Shown: in pieces, positions 8,193-16,299 of the stretch | How the letters are laid out: every line of letters starts with the position of its first letter | Numbering within the stretch: position 1 is the first letter of the stretch | NCBI RefSeq assembly: GCF_002564105.1 | Contig: NZ_PDBX01000001.1 | Span: 5,022,001-5,086,000 of the forward strand | Length of the DNA: 64,000 nt | Direction: 5' to 3' | From: Collimonas sp. PA-H2 | GTDB lineage: Bacteria > Pseudomonadota > Gammaproteobacteria > Burkholderiales > Burkholderiaceae_D | Program-made: the position numbers and the translations under genes | Notes under the pieces: model-generated | Database searches by the model: none | Seen by the model: the letters and a program-made list of their open reading frames with translations, nothing else | What the model was told of the DNA's origin: nothing

Positions 8193-9080
8193 TTATTTAA
8201 TGTCCCGAGCAACGCTTAAATGATGCCGCATTAAGGCAGATGCCCATTCTCTGTTGTCGTTTTCCAGCGCCTCGATGATCTGCAAATGCTCTTTGCAGGA
8301 ATCGATCTGGTGGGGCGAATGGTAAACCCCTAGGTGTTCATCGAGTCGTCTTAGCTGGTTTTGCTGCTGCATCGCCTGAAGCAGGAAGCGATTGTTGGAG
8401 AAGCGGGCCAGCATTTCGTGAAACGCTGCATTGAGGGCAAAAAAGGCAGTGGCGGAATATTCGGCTTGCGCCTGGTACAGCAGCTTTTCATGCGCCAGGC
8501 GACTGTTCCGCAACTGTTCGGCATCGGCCTTGAAACTGCTTTCCAGTAGGCCGGCGCATTCCACGACGATACGGAACTGATAGCTCTCGGTCATCAGTTC
8601 CGGTGTGCTGACGATGGGCGGGAAGTTCCAGCCTTGGCCGCGCCGTTTCTCGATCAAGCCATCTGCAGCCATGCGCACCAGCGTCCCTCTGAGCAGGCTG
8701 CGCGACACCGCGTATTGCTCCAAAAAGTCGGTTTCCGTCATGGTGTCGGCCAGCAGATTGTGCTTGCGGTCGTGGATCATCTGCTGGTACAGGGCGTCGC
8801 CGCTGACGCCGGCGACAAGCTTGTCCGGGACCGGTTTCGGACTGGTGTTGGTGCTGACGAAATAGCCGCTGTTGACGTGGTAATCCAGCAATTCCTGCTG
8901 CGCCACCAGACGCAGTGCAGCTTTGACCGGTGTGCGGGAGACATCGAAATGGCTGGCCAGGCTCTCTTCGGTCAGGTGGGTTCCGGCCGGCAATTCACCA
9001 GTAGTGATTTGCTGGATCAAGCGATTGGCCAGATCAAGTTGCAATGGACTGGGGCGGCTGGGGTGTTTGGATTTGCTCAT
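8193..9080 (-). CDS. GntR/FCD-family regulator with two winged-helix domains
   Basis: This 295-residue regulator has an unusual layout. A first GntR winged helix spans about residues 13-78 (LTEESLASHFDVSRTPVKAAL). A second one spans about 95-157 (MTETDFLEQYAVSRSLLRGTL followed by a GLIEKRRGQGWNF wing). An FCD-like all-helical ligand domain follows from about 165 to 290, with histidines that could bind a metal. Standard FadR/FCD proteins have one winged helix and about 230 residues. I start at the ATG at 9080; an in-frame ATG at 9113 is also possible. It is divergent from the C45-family gene across an AT-rich gap with a palindrome. Confidence 0.82.
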   Translation of the reverse strand: MSKSKHPSRPSPLQLDLANRLIQQITTGELPAGTHLTEESLASHFDVSRTPVKAALRLVAQQELLDYHVNSGYFVSTNTSPKPVPDKLVAGVSGDALYQQMIHDRKHNLLADTMTETDFLEQYAVSRSLLRGTLVRMAADGLIEKRRGQGWNFPPIVSTPELMTESYQFRIVVECAGLLESSFKADAEQLRNSRLAHEKLLYQAQAEYSATAFFALNAAFHEMLARFSNNRFLLQAMQQQNQLRRLDEHLGVYHSPHQIDSCKEHLQIIEALENDNREWASALMRHHLSVARDIK

Positions 9081-9119
9081 TCTCTCGCCGCAGAGGGGTT
9101 GATGAAAATACATTCAAAT

Positions 9120-9141
9120 TGATGTTAATTGATTAATATCA
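9120..9141. promoter_or_regulatory. Palindrome in the GntR/C45 divergent intergenic region
   Basis: Arms TGATGTTAAT (9120-9129) and ATTAATATCA (9132-9141) are inverted copies with one mismatch around a 2-base centre. The site lies 39 bases upstream of the regulator start, inside an AT-rich 206-base gap unlike its GC-rich surroundings. It is a candidate operator for the divergent regulator. Confidence 0.5.
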
Positions 9142-9286
9142 TATGAGTAAACCTCTCGGCAAGTGGCAAAGGCGATAGGTTGGAATAAGAGGTTTCTTAA
9201 AAAACATCTTTTTATTGAATTTATCAAATAATTAATACAACATGGAAAAACTTGCCCGTTGATTAATTTTTTGAGCGAGGTTGCGT

Positions 9287-10438
9287 GTGAGCATTCGTCA
9301 AGCAGATGTCGACTATTTCCCATTGATCGAGGTGGCGGGCTCGGCGTATCAGCGCGGCAAGCTGCATGGCTGCGCGGTGCCGGAGCGCGTTGCACGCAGT
9401 GCGCGCCTGTACCGGCAACTGTTGATGCGGCAGGGAGTGGGCGCCGAGCGCTTGACCAGGCTGGCGCTAGGGATGCGTCCCATCGTCCAGCGCTTTGACC
9501 CTGCCTACCTCGACGAAATGCAGGGTATCGCCGACGGCGCCGGCGTCTCTCTGGCCGACATCATCCTGATCAATTGCCGCACCGAGATGATGTTTGGTCA
9601 TAGCGAACAGAAGCTGGTCTGCCAGGTGCTGGAAGGCGGCGGCGCCAGCCTGGCGGTATTGCCCGAGCACGCGGCCAGCGGCCGCCTGATGCATGCGCAT
9701 AACTGGGACTGGCGGCAGGAGTGCGCCGATACCGGCATTGTGCTGCGCATGCGGCGCAGCGGCGGCTTGCCTGACCTGCTGATGTTTGCCGAGGCGGGCG
9801 CGCTGGGGCGGCACGGTATCAACAGCGCCGGCTTGTCCGTCAGCGGAAATTTCCTGAGCTCTGAACGCGATTACCGCCAACTGGCCGATGTGCCACTGGC
9901 GCTGGTGCGGCGCAAGATGCTGGAGGCGGCGGACATGAACGCCGCCATGAAAATCCTGTGGCGCACGCGCCGCTTCTGTTCCTGCCATCTGATGCTGGCG
10001 CAAACCGGCGTCGACCGCGTCGGCCAGCCGTTCTGCGATGTTGCCAACCTGGAGTGCGCGCCTGACGAGATTTTCTGGCTGGCGCCGCAGGACGGCTTGC
10101 TGGTGCATGCCAATCACTGGCTGTGCCCGGTAGCGCGCGGCAAGCTGCGCGAACTCGGCCTGGCAGCCAATCCTGACTCTCTCTACCGCCAGCGGCGCGT
10201 CGAGACAGTGTTGCAGCAAGCGCTCTTCCGCGGCAGCGGAAAAATCGACTGGACCTGTATAAAGAATGTGCTCGCGGAGGATTTGCTCGACGCCGGCGGC
10301 GTGCTGCGCAAGCCCGGCGGCAAGGGTGATGCGCCATGCGCCACGGTGGCGACTACCCTGGTCGATGCCGCCGCGGGCACCATGTGGATAGCGCGTGCTC
10401 CCTACCAGTCACGGGTGTTCACTGAATATCGCCTGTAA
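9287..10438 (+). CDS. C45-family acyltransferase-like protein, probable nucleophile loss
   Basis: This 383-residue protein belongs to the penicillin acyltransferase-like (peptidase C45) Ntn-hydrolase family. Visible are the N-terminal GSAYQRGKLHG motif (residues 18-28), the GIADGAGVSLADIILINCRTE helix-strand region (80-100) and the HNWDW motif (138-142). Family members cleave themselves before a Cys that becomes the N-terminal nucleophile, usually in a G-C-T-S context about 20 residues before NWDW. Here the aligned residues read GGAS (118-121), with Gly119 where Cys is expected. The protein may therefore be inactive or work differently. GTG at 9287 is chosen because GAGCGAGG lies just upstream. 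Confidence 0.78.
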   Translation: MSIRQADVDYFPLIEVAGSAYQRGKLHGCAVPERVARSARLYRQLLMRQGVGAERLTRLALGMRPIVQRFDPAYLDEMQGIADGAGVSLADIILINCRTEMMFGHSEQKLVCQVLEGGGASLAVLPEHAASGRLMHAHNWDWRQECADTGIVLRMRRSGGLPDLLMFAEAGALGRHGINSAGLSVSGNFLSSERDYRQLADVPLALVRRKMLEAADMNAAMKILWRTRRFCSCHLMLAQTGVDRVGQPFCDVANLECAPDEIFWLAPQDGLLVHANHWLCPVARGKLRELGLAANPDSLYRQRRVETVLQQALFRGSGKIDWTCIKNVLAEDLLDAGGVLRKPGGKGDAPCATVATTLVDAAAGTMWIARAPYQSRVFTEYRL

Positions 10439-10459
10439 CGGCCTTGGCCCGCGGCCGTT

Positions 10460-11074
10460 TCAATATTCCTTGATCGCTTCTACGCTGATGTGCAGTGTGA
10501 CGGCATCGCTGACAAACGGCACATAGCGTCCCAGTTTGTAATCGCTGCGCAGGATGCTGGCGGAGCCGTTGGCGCCGCAGGCTTGCTTGCCGTAGATAAG
10601 CATGAAGCGGCAGTTGAAATTGCTGATCTGCAGCGTGACAGGATGGCTGATGCCCTTGATGGTCAGGTCGCCGTCTACCTGCGTCAGCTGTGGCCCTTCA
10701 AAGTGCAGGGCGGAAGATTTGAAGCTGATTTTCGGATGGTTGGCGCTGTCGAAGAATTCGCCGGAGCGCATGATCTGGTTGAAGCCGTCGCTGCCGGTGC
10801 TGACCGATGCAGTGTCGATGTCGATTTCGATGCTGCCGCTCTGGTTGTCGCGATCAAGCTCGATCGTGCCGGTAGTGGTGTCGAAGCGGTTGCGCTGCAT
10901 CGACAAGCCCCAGTGGCTGTACTCGAAGTAGGTGAAGGTGTGTTCGCTATCGATCTGATAGCGTTCGGCAGCGCTGGCGGCGTTGCCGCCAAGCGCCAGC
11001 AGCAATAGCGAAGCGCGCAGCAGCAAATTGGCTGTTCTCGTCACGGCATTGGGACTGCTGCTGAATGGTTTCAT
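10460..11074 (-). CDS. YceI-family periplasmic lipid-binding protein
   Basis: From the ATG at 11074 this is a 204-residue precursor with a signal peptide (hydrophobic LLLRASLLLLALGG, cleavage likely after AASA). The mature part begins YQIDSEHTFTYFEYSHWGLS, the first strands of the YceI lipocalin-like barrel, and later shows the family's GTIELDRDNQSGSIEIDIDT and KFKGDL-like elements. YceI proteins bind polyisoprenoid or quinone-type lipids in the periplasm. An upstream in-frame ATG at 11110 is possible; neither has a strong ribosome site. The gene is convergent with the C45 gene. Confidence 0.85.
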   Translation of the reverse strand: MKPFSSSPNAVTRTANLLLRASLLLLALGGNAASAAERYQIDSEHTFTYFEYSHWGLSMQRNRFDTTTGTIELDRDNQSGSIEIDIDTASVSTGSDGFNQIMRSGEFFDSANHPKISFKSSALHFEGPQLTQVDGDLTIKGISHPVTLQISNFNCRFMLIYGKQACGANGSASILRSDYKLGRYVPFVSDAVTLHISVEAIKEY

Positions 11075-11272
11075 CGTCTTGGATAAATTGGCGGCTGCAA
11101 TAGCCATCATGCCTTAGCCGGCATGGTTATGCCATAGCCGAACGGGTATTCTTTCCTGGAAACATATAAAATCCCATTTCGCACTGTAATGCAAGCTTGC
11201 CTGTATGCCAGTCGGATCCCATGCACCTATTTACGTTTAACCATAACAATTCAAAACGGAGTGTTTGCCATC

Positions 11273-11968
11273 ATGTATGAGCTGTATATCGCCAATAAAA
11301 ATTATTCGTCGTGGTCACTGCGCCCATGGGTACTGATGCGTGCTCTGGGGCTGGGATTCAAGGAACACCTGGTGCCGTTTTCTGACGATGGCACTGGCGC
11401 CAACTGGGACACCTTCCGCAGTTTTTCGCCGACCGGCAAAGTGCCGGCCCTGAAAGACGGCGCAACCGCCGTCTGGGATTCGCTGGGCATAGTCGAATAC
11501 CTGGCCGAGCGCCATGCCGGCGTCTGGCCAGCCGATGCGCAAGCCCGGACCTGGGCCCGCTGCGCCGCCGCCGAGATGCATTCCGGCTTTGGCGCCTTGC
11601 GCGAATACTGCACCATGAACTGCGGCATCCGGGTCAGGCTGGCGCAGGTGCCTGCGGCGCTGGCGCGCGATATTGCCCGGCTGGATGAATTGTGGAGTGA
11701 GGGTCTGCAGCGCTTTGGCGGTCCCTTCCTGGCTGGGGCCGGCTTCAGCGCCGTCGATGCGTTCTTTGCACCGGTCGCCTTCCGGGTGCAGACTTACGGC
11801 TTGCAACTGAGTCCGGCGGCGCAAGCCTATGCCGCGCAATTGCTGAACCTGCCGGCGATGCAGCAATGGCAGGCGGATGCACTGGCGGAAACCTGGCGCG
11901 AGCCGGGCCATGAAGCGGAAGCCGCGGCGGCTGGCAGCTTGCTGGAGGATCTGCGCAGCCAAGGTTGA
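11273..11968 (+). CDS. Glutathione S-transferase family protein
   Basis: This 231-residue protein begins with a thioredoxin-fold GST domain (residues 1-80): NKNYSSWSLRPWVLMRALG carries the candidate active-site Ser/Tyr, FSPTGKVPAL the cis-Pro glutathione-binding loop, and VWDSLGIVEYLAE the E/D-S motif that binds the gamma-glutamyl group. The all-helical C-terminal domain follows. The start at 11273 has AACGGAG upstream; an upstream in-frame ATG would add an unrelated extension. The substrate is unknown. It is followed closely by arfB on the same strand. Confidence 0.88.
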   Translation: MYELYIANKNYSSWSLRPWVLMRALGLGFKEHLVPFSDDGTGANWDTFRSFSPTGKVPALKDGATAVWDSLGIVEYLAERHAGVWPADAQARTWARCAAAEMHSGFGALREYCTMNCGIRVRLAQVPAALARDIARLDELWSEGLQRFGGPFLAGAGFSAVDAFFAPVAFRVQTYGLQLSPAAQAYAAQLLNLPAMQQWQADALAETWREPGHEAEAAAAGSLLEDLRSQG

Positions 11969-11990
11969 CATTGCCTCTATAATAATGCGC

Positions 11991-12428
11991 ATGTTTCCTC
12001 CTAACGACGACAAGCTGCTGCGCATTACCGACTCGCTCGCCATCCCGCTGAGCGAGATCGAGATCAGCGCCGTCCGCGCCCAGGGGCCGGGCGGCCAGAA
12101 TGTCAACAAGGTGTCCTCTGCCATCCATCTGCGTTTCGATATCCCGGCATCGTCGCTCTCCGAGTTCTACAAGGAAAAGCTGCTGGCTCTGAACGACCAG
12201 CGCATCACCAAGGACGGCGTGCTGATCCTCAAGGCGCAGCAGTCGCGCAGCCAGGAAAAGAACAAGAGCGAGGCCATGCTCAGGCTGCAGGAACTATTGC
12301 TGAGCGTGACTGTGATCCAGAAAAAAAGGCGGCCCACCGCGCCCAGCCGCAGTTCTCAGCTGAAGCGTGTCGACAGCAAGACGCGGCGCGGCAAGGACAA
12401 GGCCATGCGCGGCAAGGTCGTGCTCTAG
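11991..12428 (+). CDS. arfB: Alternative ribosome-rescue factor ArfB (YaeJ)
   Basis: This 145-residue protein has the class I release-factor catalytic domain without codon-recognition domains. The GGQ motif sits in VRAQGPGGQNVNKVSSAIHLRF and hydrolyses peptidyl-tRNA on stalled ribosomes. The C-terminal tail (RRPTAPSRSSQLKRVDSKTRRGKDK) is basic, as needed to enter the empty mRNA channel. Length and layout match E. coli ArfB (140 residues). ATGs at 11985 and 11991 are both possible and neither has a clear ribosome site. The stop codon lies exactly at the left edge of a long palindromic repeat. Confidence 0.9.
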   Translation: MFPPNDDKLLRITDSLAIPLSEIEISAVRAQGPGGQNVNKVSSAIHLRFDIPASSLSEFYKEKLLALNDQRITKDGVLILKAQQSRSQEKNKSEAMLRLQELLLSVTVIQKKRRPTAPSRSSQLKRVDSKTRRGKDKAMRGKVVL

Positions 12429-12592
12429 TGGACTGTAACAGTCGAATCGAGAGTGAAAGGCGCGTATCCGACGCGCAGGGCAAGGCGCACATGCTCGCAA
12501 TAGCAGGACTATTGCGAGCATGTGCAACGCCGCCATGCGCGTCGGATACGTGACAGGCGCTCTTGATTTGGCTGTTACAGTAACTACTAGTT
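12425..12592. repeat. Long palindromic repeat element (MITE/REP-like)
   Basis: About 168 bases form one imperfect palindrome with arms of roughly 75 bases. Perfect stem blocks are 12432-12441 with 12572-12581 (10 bp), 12463-12477 with 12536-12550 (15 bp) and 12487-12503 with 12509-12525 (17 bp, 5-base loop). The ends read CTAGTGGACTGTAACAG and, inverted, CTAGTAGTTACTGTAACAG. It fills the gap between the convergent genes arfB and the metallophosphoesterase and touches both stop codons. It could end transcription from both sides. No transposase or coding frame is inside. Confidence 0.8.
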
Positions 12593-13727
12593 ACGCCAGG
12601 ACCAGCCGCAGGCGGGTAATTTCAGAAGGTGCGAAAAGACGCTTGGGCGGACCCCAGTAGCCGGTGCCGCGGCTGGTGTACACCCATAGATTGCGCAAGC
12701 GGTTCAAGCCGGCTGTGTACGGTTGCTGCAAAGGCACGAACAGGTTCCAGGGAAAGAACTGGCCGCCATGGGTATGGCCGGACAGCTGCAGATCGAAGCC
12801 GGCGTCTGCCGCCGCCGTGGCGGAGCGCGGCTGGTGCGCCAGCAGCAGCTTGACGGCGACATGCTGCGGACTTCCTGCCAGCGCCGCGCGCGGATCGCTG
12901 CGCTCGGCCTCATCGAAATGGTGGGCGCTATAGTCGGTAACCCCGGCCACCAGCAACGAAGCCCCCTGATGCTTGAGGACCACGTGCTCGTTCATCAAGA
13001 CCGTCAATCCCAGCCGGCGCACCTCGGCTACCCATTCCGGCGCGTTCGAGTAATACTCATGATTGCCGGTGACAAAGTAAGCCCCGTGGCGCGATTGCAA
13101 GTTGGCCAGCGGCGCAGTGTGTGGCGCCAGCTCCTGCACGCTGCCATCCACCAGGTCGCCGGTAATGGCGATCAGGTCCGCTTTCAGAGTGTTGACCTTG
13201 TTGACGATGGCATCCAGATAGCCGCGCTTGATGGTCGGGCCGACATGGATATCGCTGATCTGCGCGATGGTGAAGCCTTGCAAGGCGGCGGGCAGGCCGC
13301 TAATGGGGATATCGATGTCCACTACCGCAGCCAGCCGGCGCGCATTGAAATAGCCGACCAGGCTGGAAACCGTGGCCAGCAGCAATACCGCCAGCGCACT
13401 CCAGGCCGGCAGGCGCGCATCGTGCAGGCCGAACCAGGGCAATACCAGCAAGAACAGTTCGCGCAGCAAGGTGCTGACCAGCAGCGATGAAAATACGCCC
13501 ATGGCCAGCATGCCGGCCCATGCCAGCCGGTCAGACAGGGGCTGCCGCTTGATGACGCGGCCCAGCATGCCGGCCGGAATCAGCAAGAACGACAACAGCA
13601 GCCACAGACCGAGCAGGGTTTGCAGCAGGGGCATTGCGGCCAGCGAGGGCATCAGCAGCCAGCCGATCAGGGCGTGCAAGGCGCCCAGCAAAAACAGGAC
13701 GATCAAGATAGCGGAGCGGGATGGCAT
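12591..13727 (-). CDS. Membrane-anchored metallophosphoesterase (YaeI/YkuE-like)
   Basis: This 378-residue protein has four hydrophobic segments in the first 135 residues, then a calcineurin-like phosphoesterase domain. Metal-binding motifs are complete: ISDIHVG, ITGDLVDGS, VTGNHEYY, LLLAHQP and LSGHTHGGQ. The layout matches the YaeI/YkuE group, some of which act on lipid-linked phosphates such as UDP-2,3-diacylglucosamine, but the substrate here is unknown. A separate LpxH is encoded at 24915-25706. Its stop codon lies at the right edge of the palindromic element. Confidence 0.86.
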   Translation of the reverse strand: MPSRSAILIVLFLLGALHALIGWLLMPSLAAMPLLQTLLGLWLLLSFLLIPAGMLGRVIKRQPLSDRLAWAGMLAMGVFSSLLVSTLLRELFLLVLPWFGLHDARLPAWSALAVLLLATVSSLVGYFNARRLAAVVDIDIPISGLPAALQGFTIAQISDIHVGPTIKRGYLDAIVNKVNTLKADLIAITGDLVDGSVQELAPHTAPLANLQSRHGAYFVTGNHEYYSNAPEWVAEVRRLGLTVLMNEHVVLKHQGASLLVAGVTDYSAHHFDEAERSDPRAALAGSPQHVAVKLLLAHQPRSATAAADAGFDLQLSGHTHGGQFFPWNLFVPLQQPYTAGLNRLRNLWVYTSRGTGYWGPPKRLFAPSEITRLRLVLA

Positions 13728-13935
13728 GTGGAAATCCGTGAAAAGAGAGTCGGAATGTGATTGGCGGGAAAGCGGACGCCGCGCTTCTTACCCATATCAG
13801 GGCGGGCACTCCGGCTTCAAGAGAGCGCAGTCTGGATAAAACATCGGATGTAGTGGCAGTCCCAAGGGCTTATTCAAATATAATCATGCGGGTCATTGTT
13901 TAACAATACCGATATCCGGTGTTTTTCTGCGACTC

Positions 13936-16287
13936 ATGCCCCTTTTGAAGCGAAATATTGTGAATTTCCGTCCGCTACGCAGCCTCTGCGTCTACTTCGG
14001 CTGCCTGCTGCTGAGTCTTGTCCACGCCAGTGCTGCAACCGCGGCGCCCGAGCTGGGAATGGATGCTGTTAAAAAAGCAAGCGATAATCTTCCGGCCAGG
14101 CCGCGCATCGGCCTGGTGCTGTCCGGCGGCGGCGCCCGCGGTTATGCCCATCTGGGCGTGTTGCAAGCGCTGGAGAAAATGCATATCCCCATCGATTATG
14201 TCGCCGCCACCAGCATGGGCGCGGTAGTCGGCGGCCTGTATGCGAGCGGGCTGTCAGTTGACGAGCTGGACCATATCCTGACCGGCACCAATCTTAGCGA
14301 TATCGCGTTTGACCGCAATGAGCGGGCCGACCTGCCGCAGTCGCAGCGCGAAGATGATTATCAATATCCGATCGGCTTGTCCGCTGGCTACGGCGACGGC
14401 AAGCTGAAGCTGCCGGCGGGTCTGGTGCAAGGGAATAATCTGCTGGCGCTGTTGCAGAACTGGATGCCGCAGCTGCCGGCCAATATTTCCTTCGACAAGC
14501 TGCCGACGCCGTTTCGCGCGGTGGCGACCGATCTCGGCAGCGGCGAGGAAGTGATCCTCAGCCAAGGCTCCTTGCCGCGCGCAATCCGTGCCAGCATGGC
14601 GGTGCCGGGCTTGTTCGCGCCGCTCAAGCTGGATGGGCGGACCCTGGTGGATGGCGGCCTGGTGCGCAACCTGCCAGTGGATCAGGCGCGCGCAATGGGG
14701 GCCGACATCATCATTGCCGTCAATATCGCCGCCGATCTGCAAGATCCGACCACGCTTGAATCGCCCACCGCGGTGGCGCAGCAGATGGTGACCATCCTGA
14801 TCCGCCAGAACGTCAAGCGGCAGGTCGATTCGCTCAACAAGGACGACATATTGATTGAACCGGACATGGGCGACCTCGGCTTTGCCGATTTTTCACGCGG
14901 CAACGATGGCGTCAAGGTCGGCTACGACGCCGCCGAACGGCAGCGCGCCAAACTGGCGCCGCTGGCCTTGCCGCCGCAGCAATGGAAAGCCTATCTGGCC
15001 GCTCGCAACGGCGGGCCGGTACTGGCTCAGAACACGCGCATCGACGCCATAGAGATCAACAGCAAGGGGCGGGTGCCGGCAGCGGTGGTGCGGCGCTCGC
15101 TGAATGTCAAGGAAGGCGATTTCTACAACCCGATCGCGCTCAACAAGGAAATGGCGAGCTTGTCGACCAACGGCGATTTCAAAAGCGTCACGCAGGAACT
15201 TGTGACTGAAAATGGCCGCAATGTGCTGAAGGTCGACGCCGACGATAAATCCTGGGGGCCGCACTTCCTGTTGTTCGGCCTGGGCGTCTCCAATAGTTTC
15301 AATGGCCGCGGCGACTTCAACCTGCAGGTGGGGCATCGCCTGCCATGGATTACCGACAGCGGCCTGGAGTGGCGCAACGACCTTGTGCTGGGCAGCAAAC
15401 AAGCCAGCCTGCATACCGAATTGCGGCAGCCGATCTGGAACACGGTCGGACTGTATGTGGCGCCTTATGCCGAGTATGCGCGCCGCCATATCGACCTGTA
15501 TTCGGACGAGGGCACGGTAACTTCCAGCACCGTACCAGTGACAGCCTACCGGATAGACACCACCAAAGTGGGGATTGATCTTGGCATGCCGATCGGCCGG
15601 CTCGGGGAGTTGCGCACGGGGGTCTATTATCAGTGGCTGGAGGCGAGGCCTACCTACAATTTGCCAATGGAATTCATCGATATCGCGCCGGAGCTGATAT
15701 TCGACAGCTTTCGCGTAAAGCAGCCGGTGGTGCGTACGCAGCTCACCGTCGACCAGCTCGACGACCCGCTGTTCCCGCGCAAGGGCTACTATCTTTCCGC
15801 GGTCAGCAATGTGGCTTTCGGCGGCGCCGCCAACAGTTACAGCGATGCCCAGGGCAAGGCGCTGTGGGCGGTCAGCCGCGGCGGCAACACGCTCAACCTG
15901 GCGCTGGAAGCGGCCGGTACTTACGGCAACGAGCAGAACGGCGCCAGCGCCAATGGCGGACTGGGATTCACGCTGGGCGGATTCCAGCATTTGTCGGCCT
16001 ACGCACCCGATCAATTTTCCGGCAACTACCTGTTGTATGGGCGCCTGACCTATTTGCGCGACATGCCGGAACTGGATTTGCCTGGCTTGCGCAGTACGGT
16101 GCTGGGCACCAGCCTGGAGGTGGGCGATGTCTGGCAGAGCAGGGATGCTTTTGCCACAGGGCCGTTCAAGAAGAGCGCCAGCATGTTTTTAGGCGGCAAC
16201 AGCTTCCTCGGACCTCTGTATTTTGGTGCGGCGATTGCTCCGCGCGGCGTCTGGAACCTGTATCTGCAGCTGGGACGGGTTTTCTAG
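13936..16287 (+). CDS. Patatin-like phospholipase with outer-membrane barrel (type Vd autotransporter, PlpD-like)
   Basis: This 783-residue protein has a signal peptide (cleavage near residue 37), then a patatin domain with the oxyanion GGGARG at 64-69, nucleophile Ser93 in ATSMG and catalytic Asp239 in VDGGLVRNLP. A POTRA-like segment (about 365-435) and a BamA-type 16-strand beta barrel follow, ending in GRVF with the C-terminal aromatic. This is the layout of PlpD/FplA class A phospholipases displayed on the outer membrane. The first residue of the usual GxSxG elbow is Ala here. A long upstream gap (208 bases) holds the promoter; the ribosome site is weak. Confidence 0.9.
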   Translation: MPLLKRNIVNFRPLRSLCVYFGCLLLSLVHASAATAAPELGMDAVKKASDNLPARPRIGLVLSGGGARGYAHLGVLQALEKMHIPIDYVAATSMGAVVGGLYASGLSVDELDHILTGTNLSDIAFDRNERADLPQSQREDDYQYPIGLSAGYGDGKLKLPAGLVQGNNLLALLQNWMPQLPANISFDKLPTPFRAVATDLGSGEEVILSQGSLPRAIRASMAVPGLFAPLKLDGRTLVDGGLVRNLPVDQARAMGADIIIAVNIAADLQDPTTLESPTAVAQQMVTILIRQNVKRQVDSLNKDDILIEPDMGDLGFADFSRGNDGVKVGYDAAERQRAKLAPLALPPQQWKAYLAARNGGPVLAQNTRIDAIEINSKGRVPAAVVRRSLNVKEGDFYNPIALNKEMASLSTNGDFKSVTQELVTENGRNVLKVDADDKSWGPHFLLFGLGVSNSFNGRGDFNLQVGHRLPWITDSGLEWRNDLVLGSKQASLHTELRQPIWNTVGLYVAPYAEYARRHIDLYSDEGTVTSSTVPVTAYRIDTTKVGIDLGMPIGRLGELRTGVYYQWLEARPTYNLPMEFIDIAPELIFDSFRVKQPVVRTQLTVDQLDDPLFPRKGYYLSAVSNVAFGGAANSYSDAQGKALWAVSRGGNTLNLALEAAGTYGNEQNGASANGGLGFTLGGFQHLSAYAPDQFSGNYLLYGRLTYLRDMPELDLPGLRSTVLGTSLEVGDVWQSRDAFATGPFKKSASMFLGGNSFLGPLYFGAAIAPRGVWNLYLQLGRVF

Positions 16288-16299
16288 GGATATGGCGCG

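Noticed and set aside
11965..11983. TTGACA followed by TATAAT upstream of arfB
   Set aside because: Both hexamers are perfect, but only 7 bases separate them; about 17 are needed for a functional sigma-70 promoter.
14893..16014. A 373-codon open frame antisense to the patatin autotransporter
   Set aside because: No recognisable motif or start signal; the sense strand encodes the continuous barrel region.
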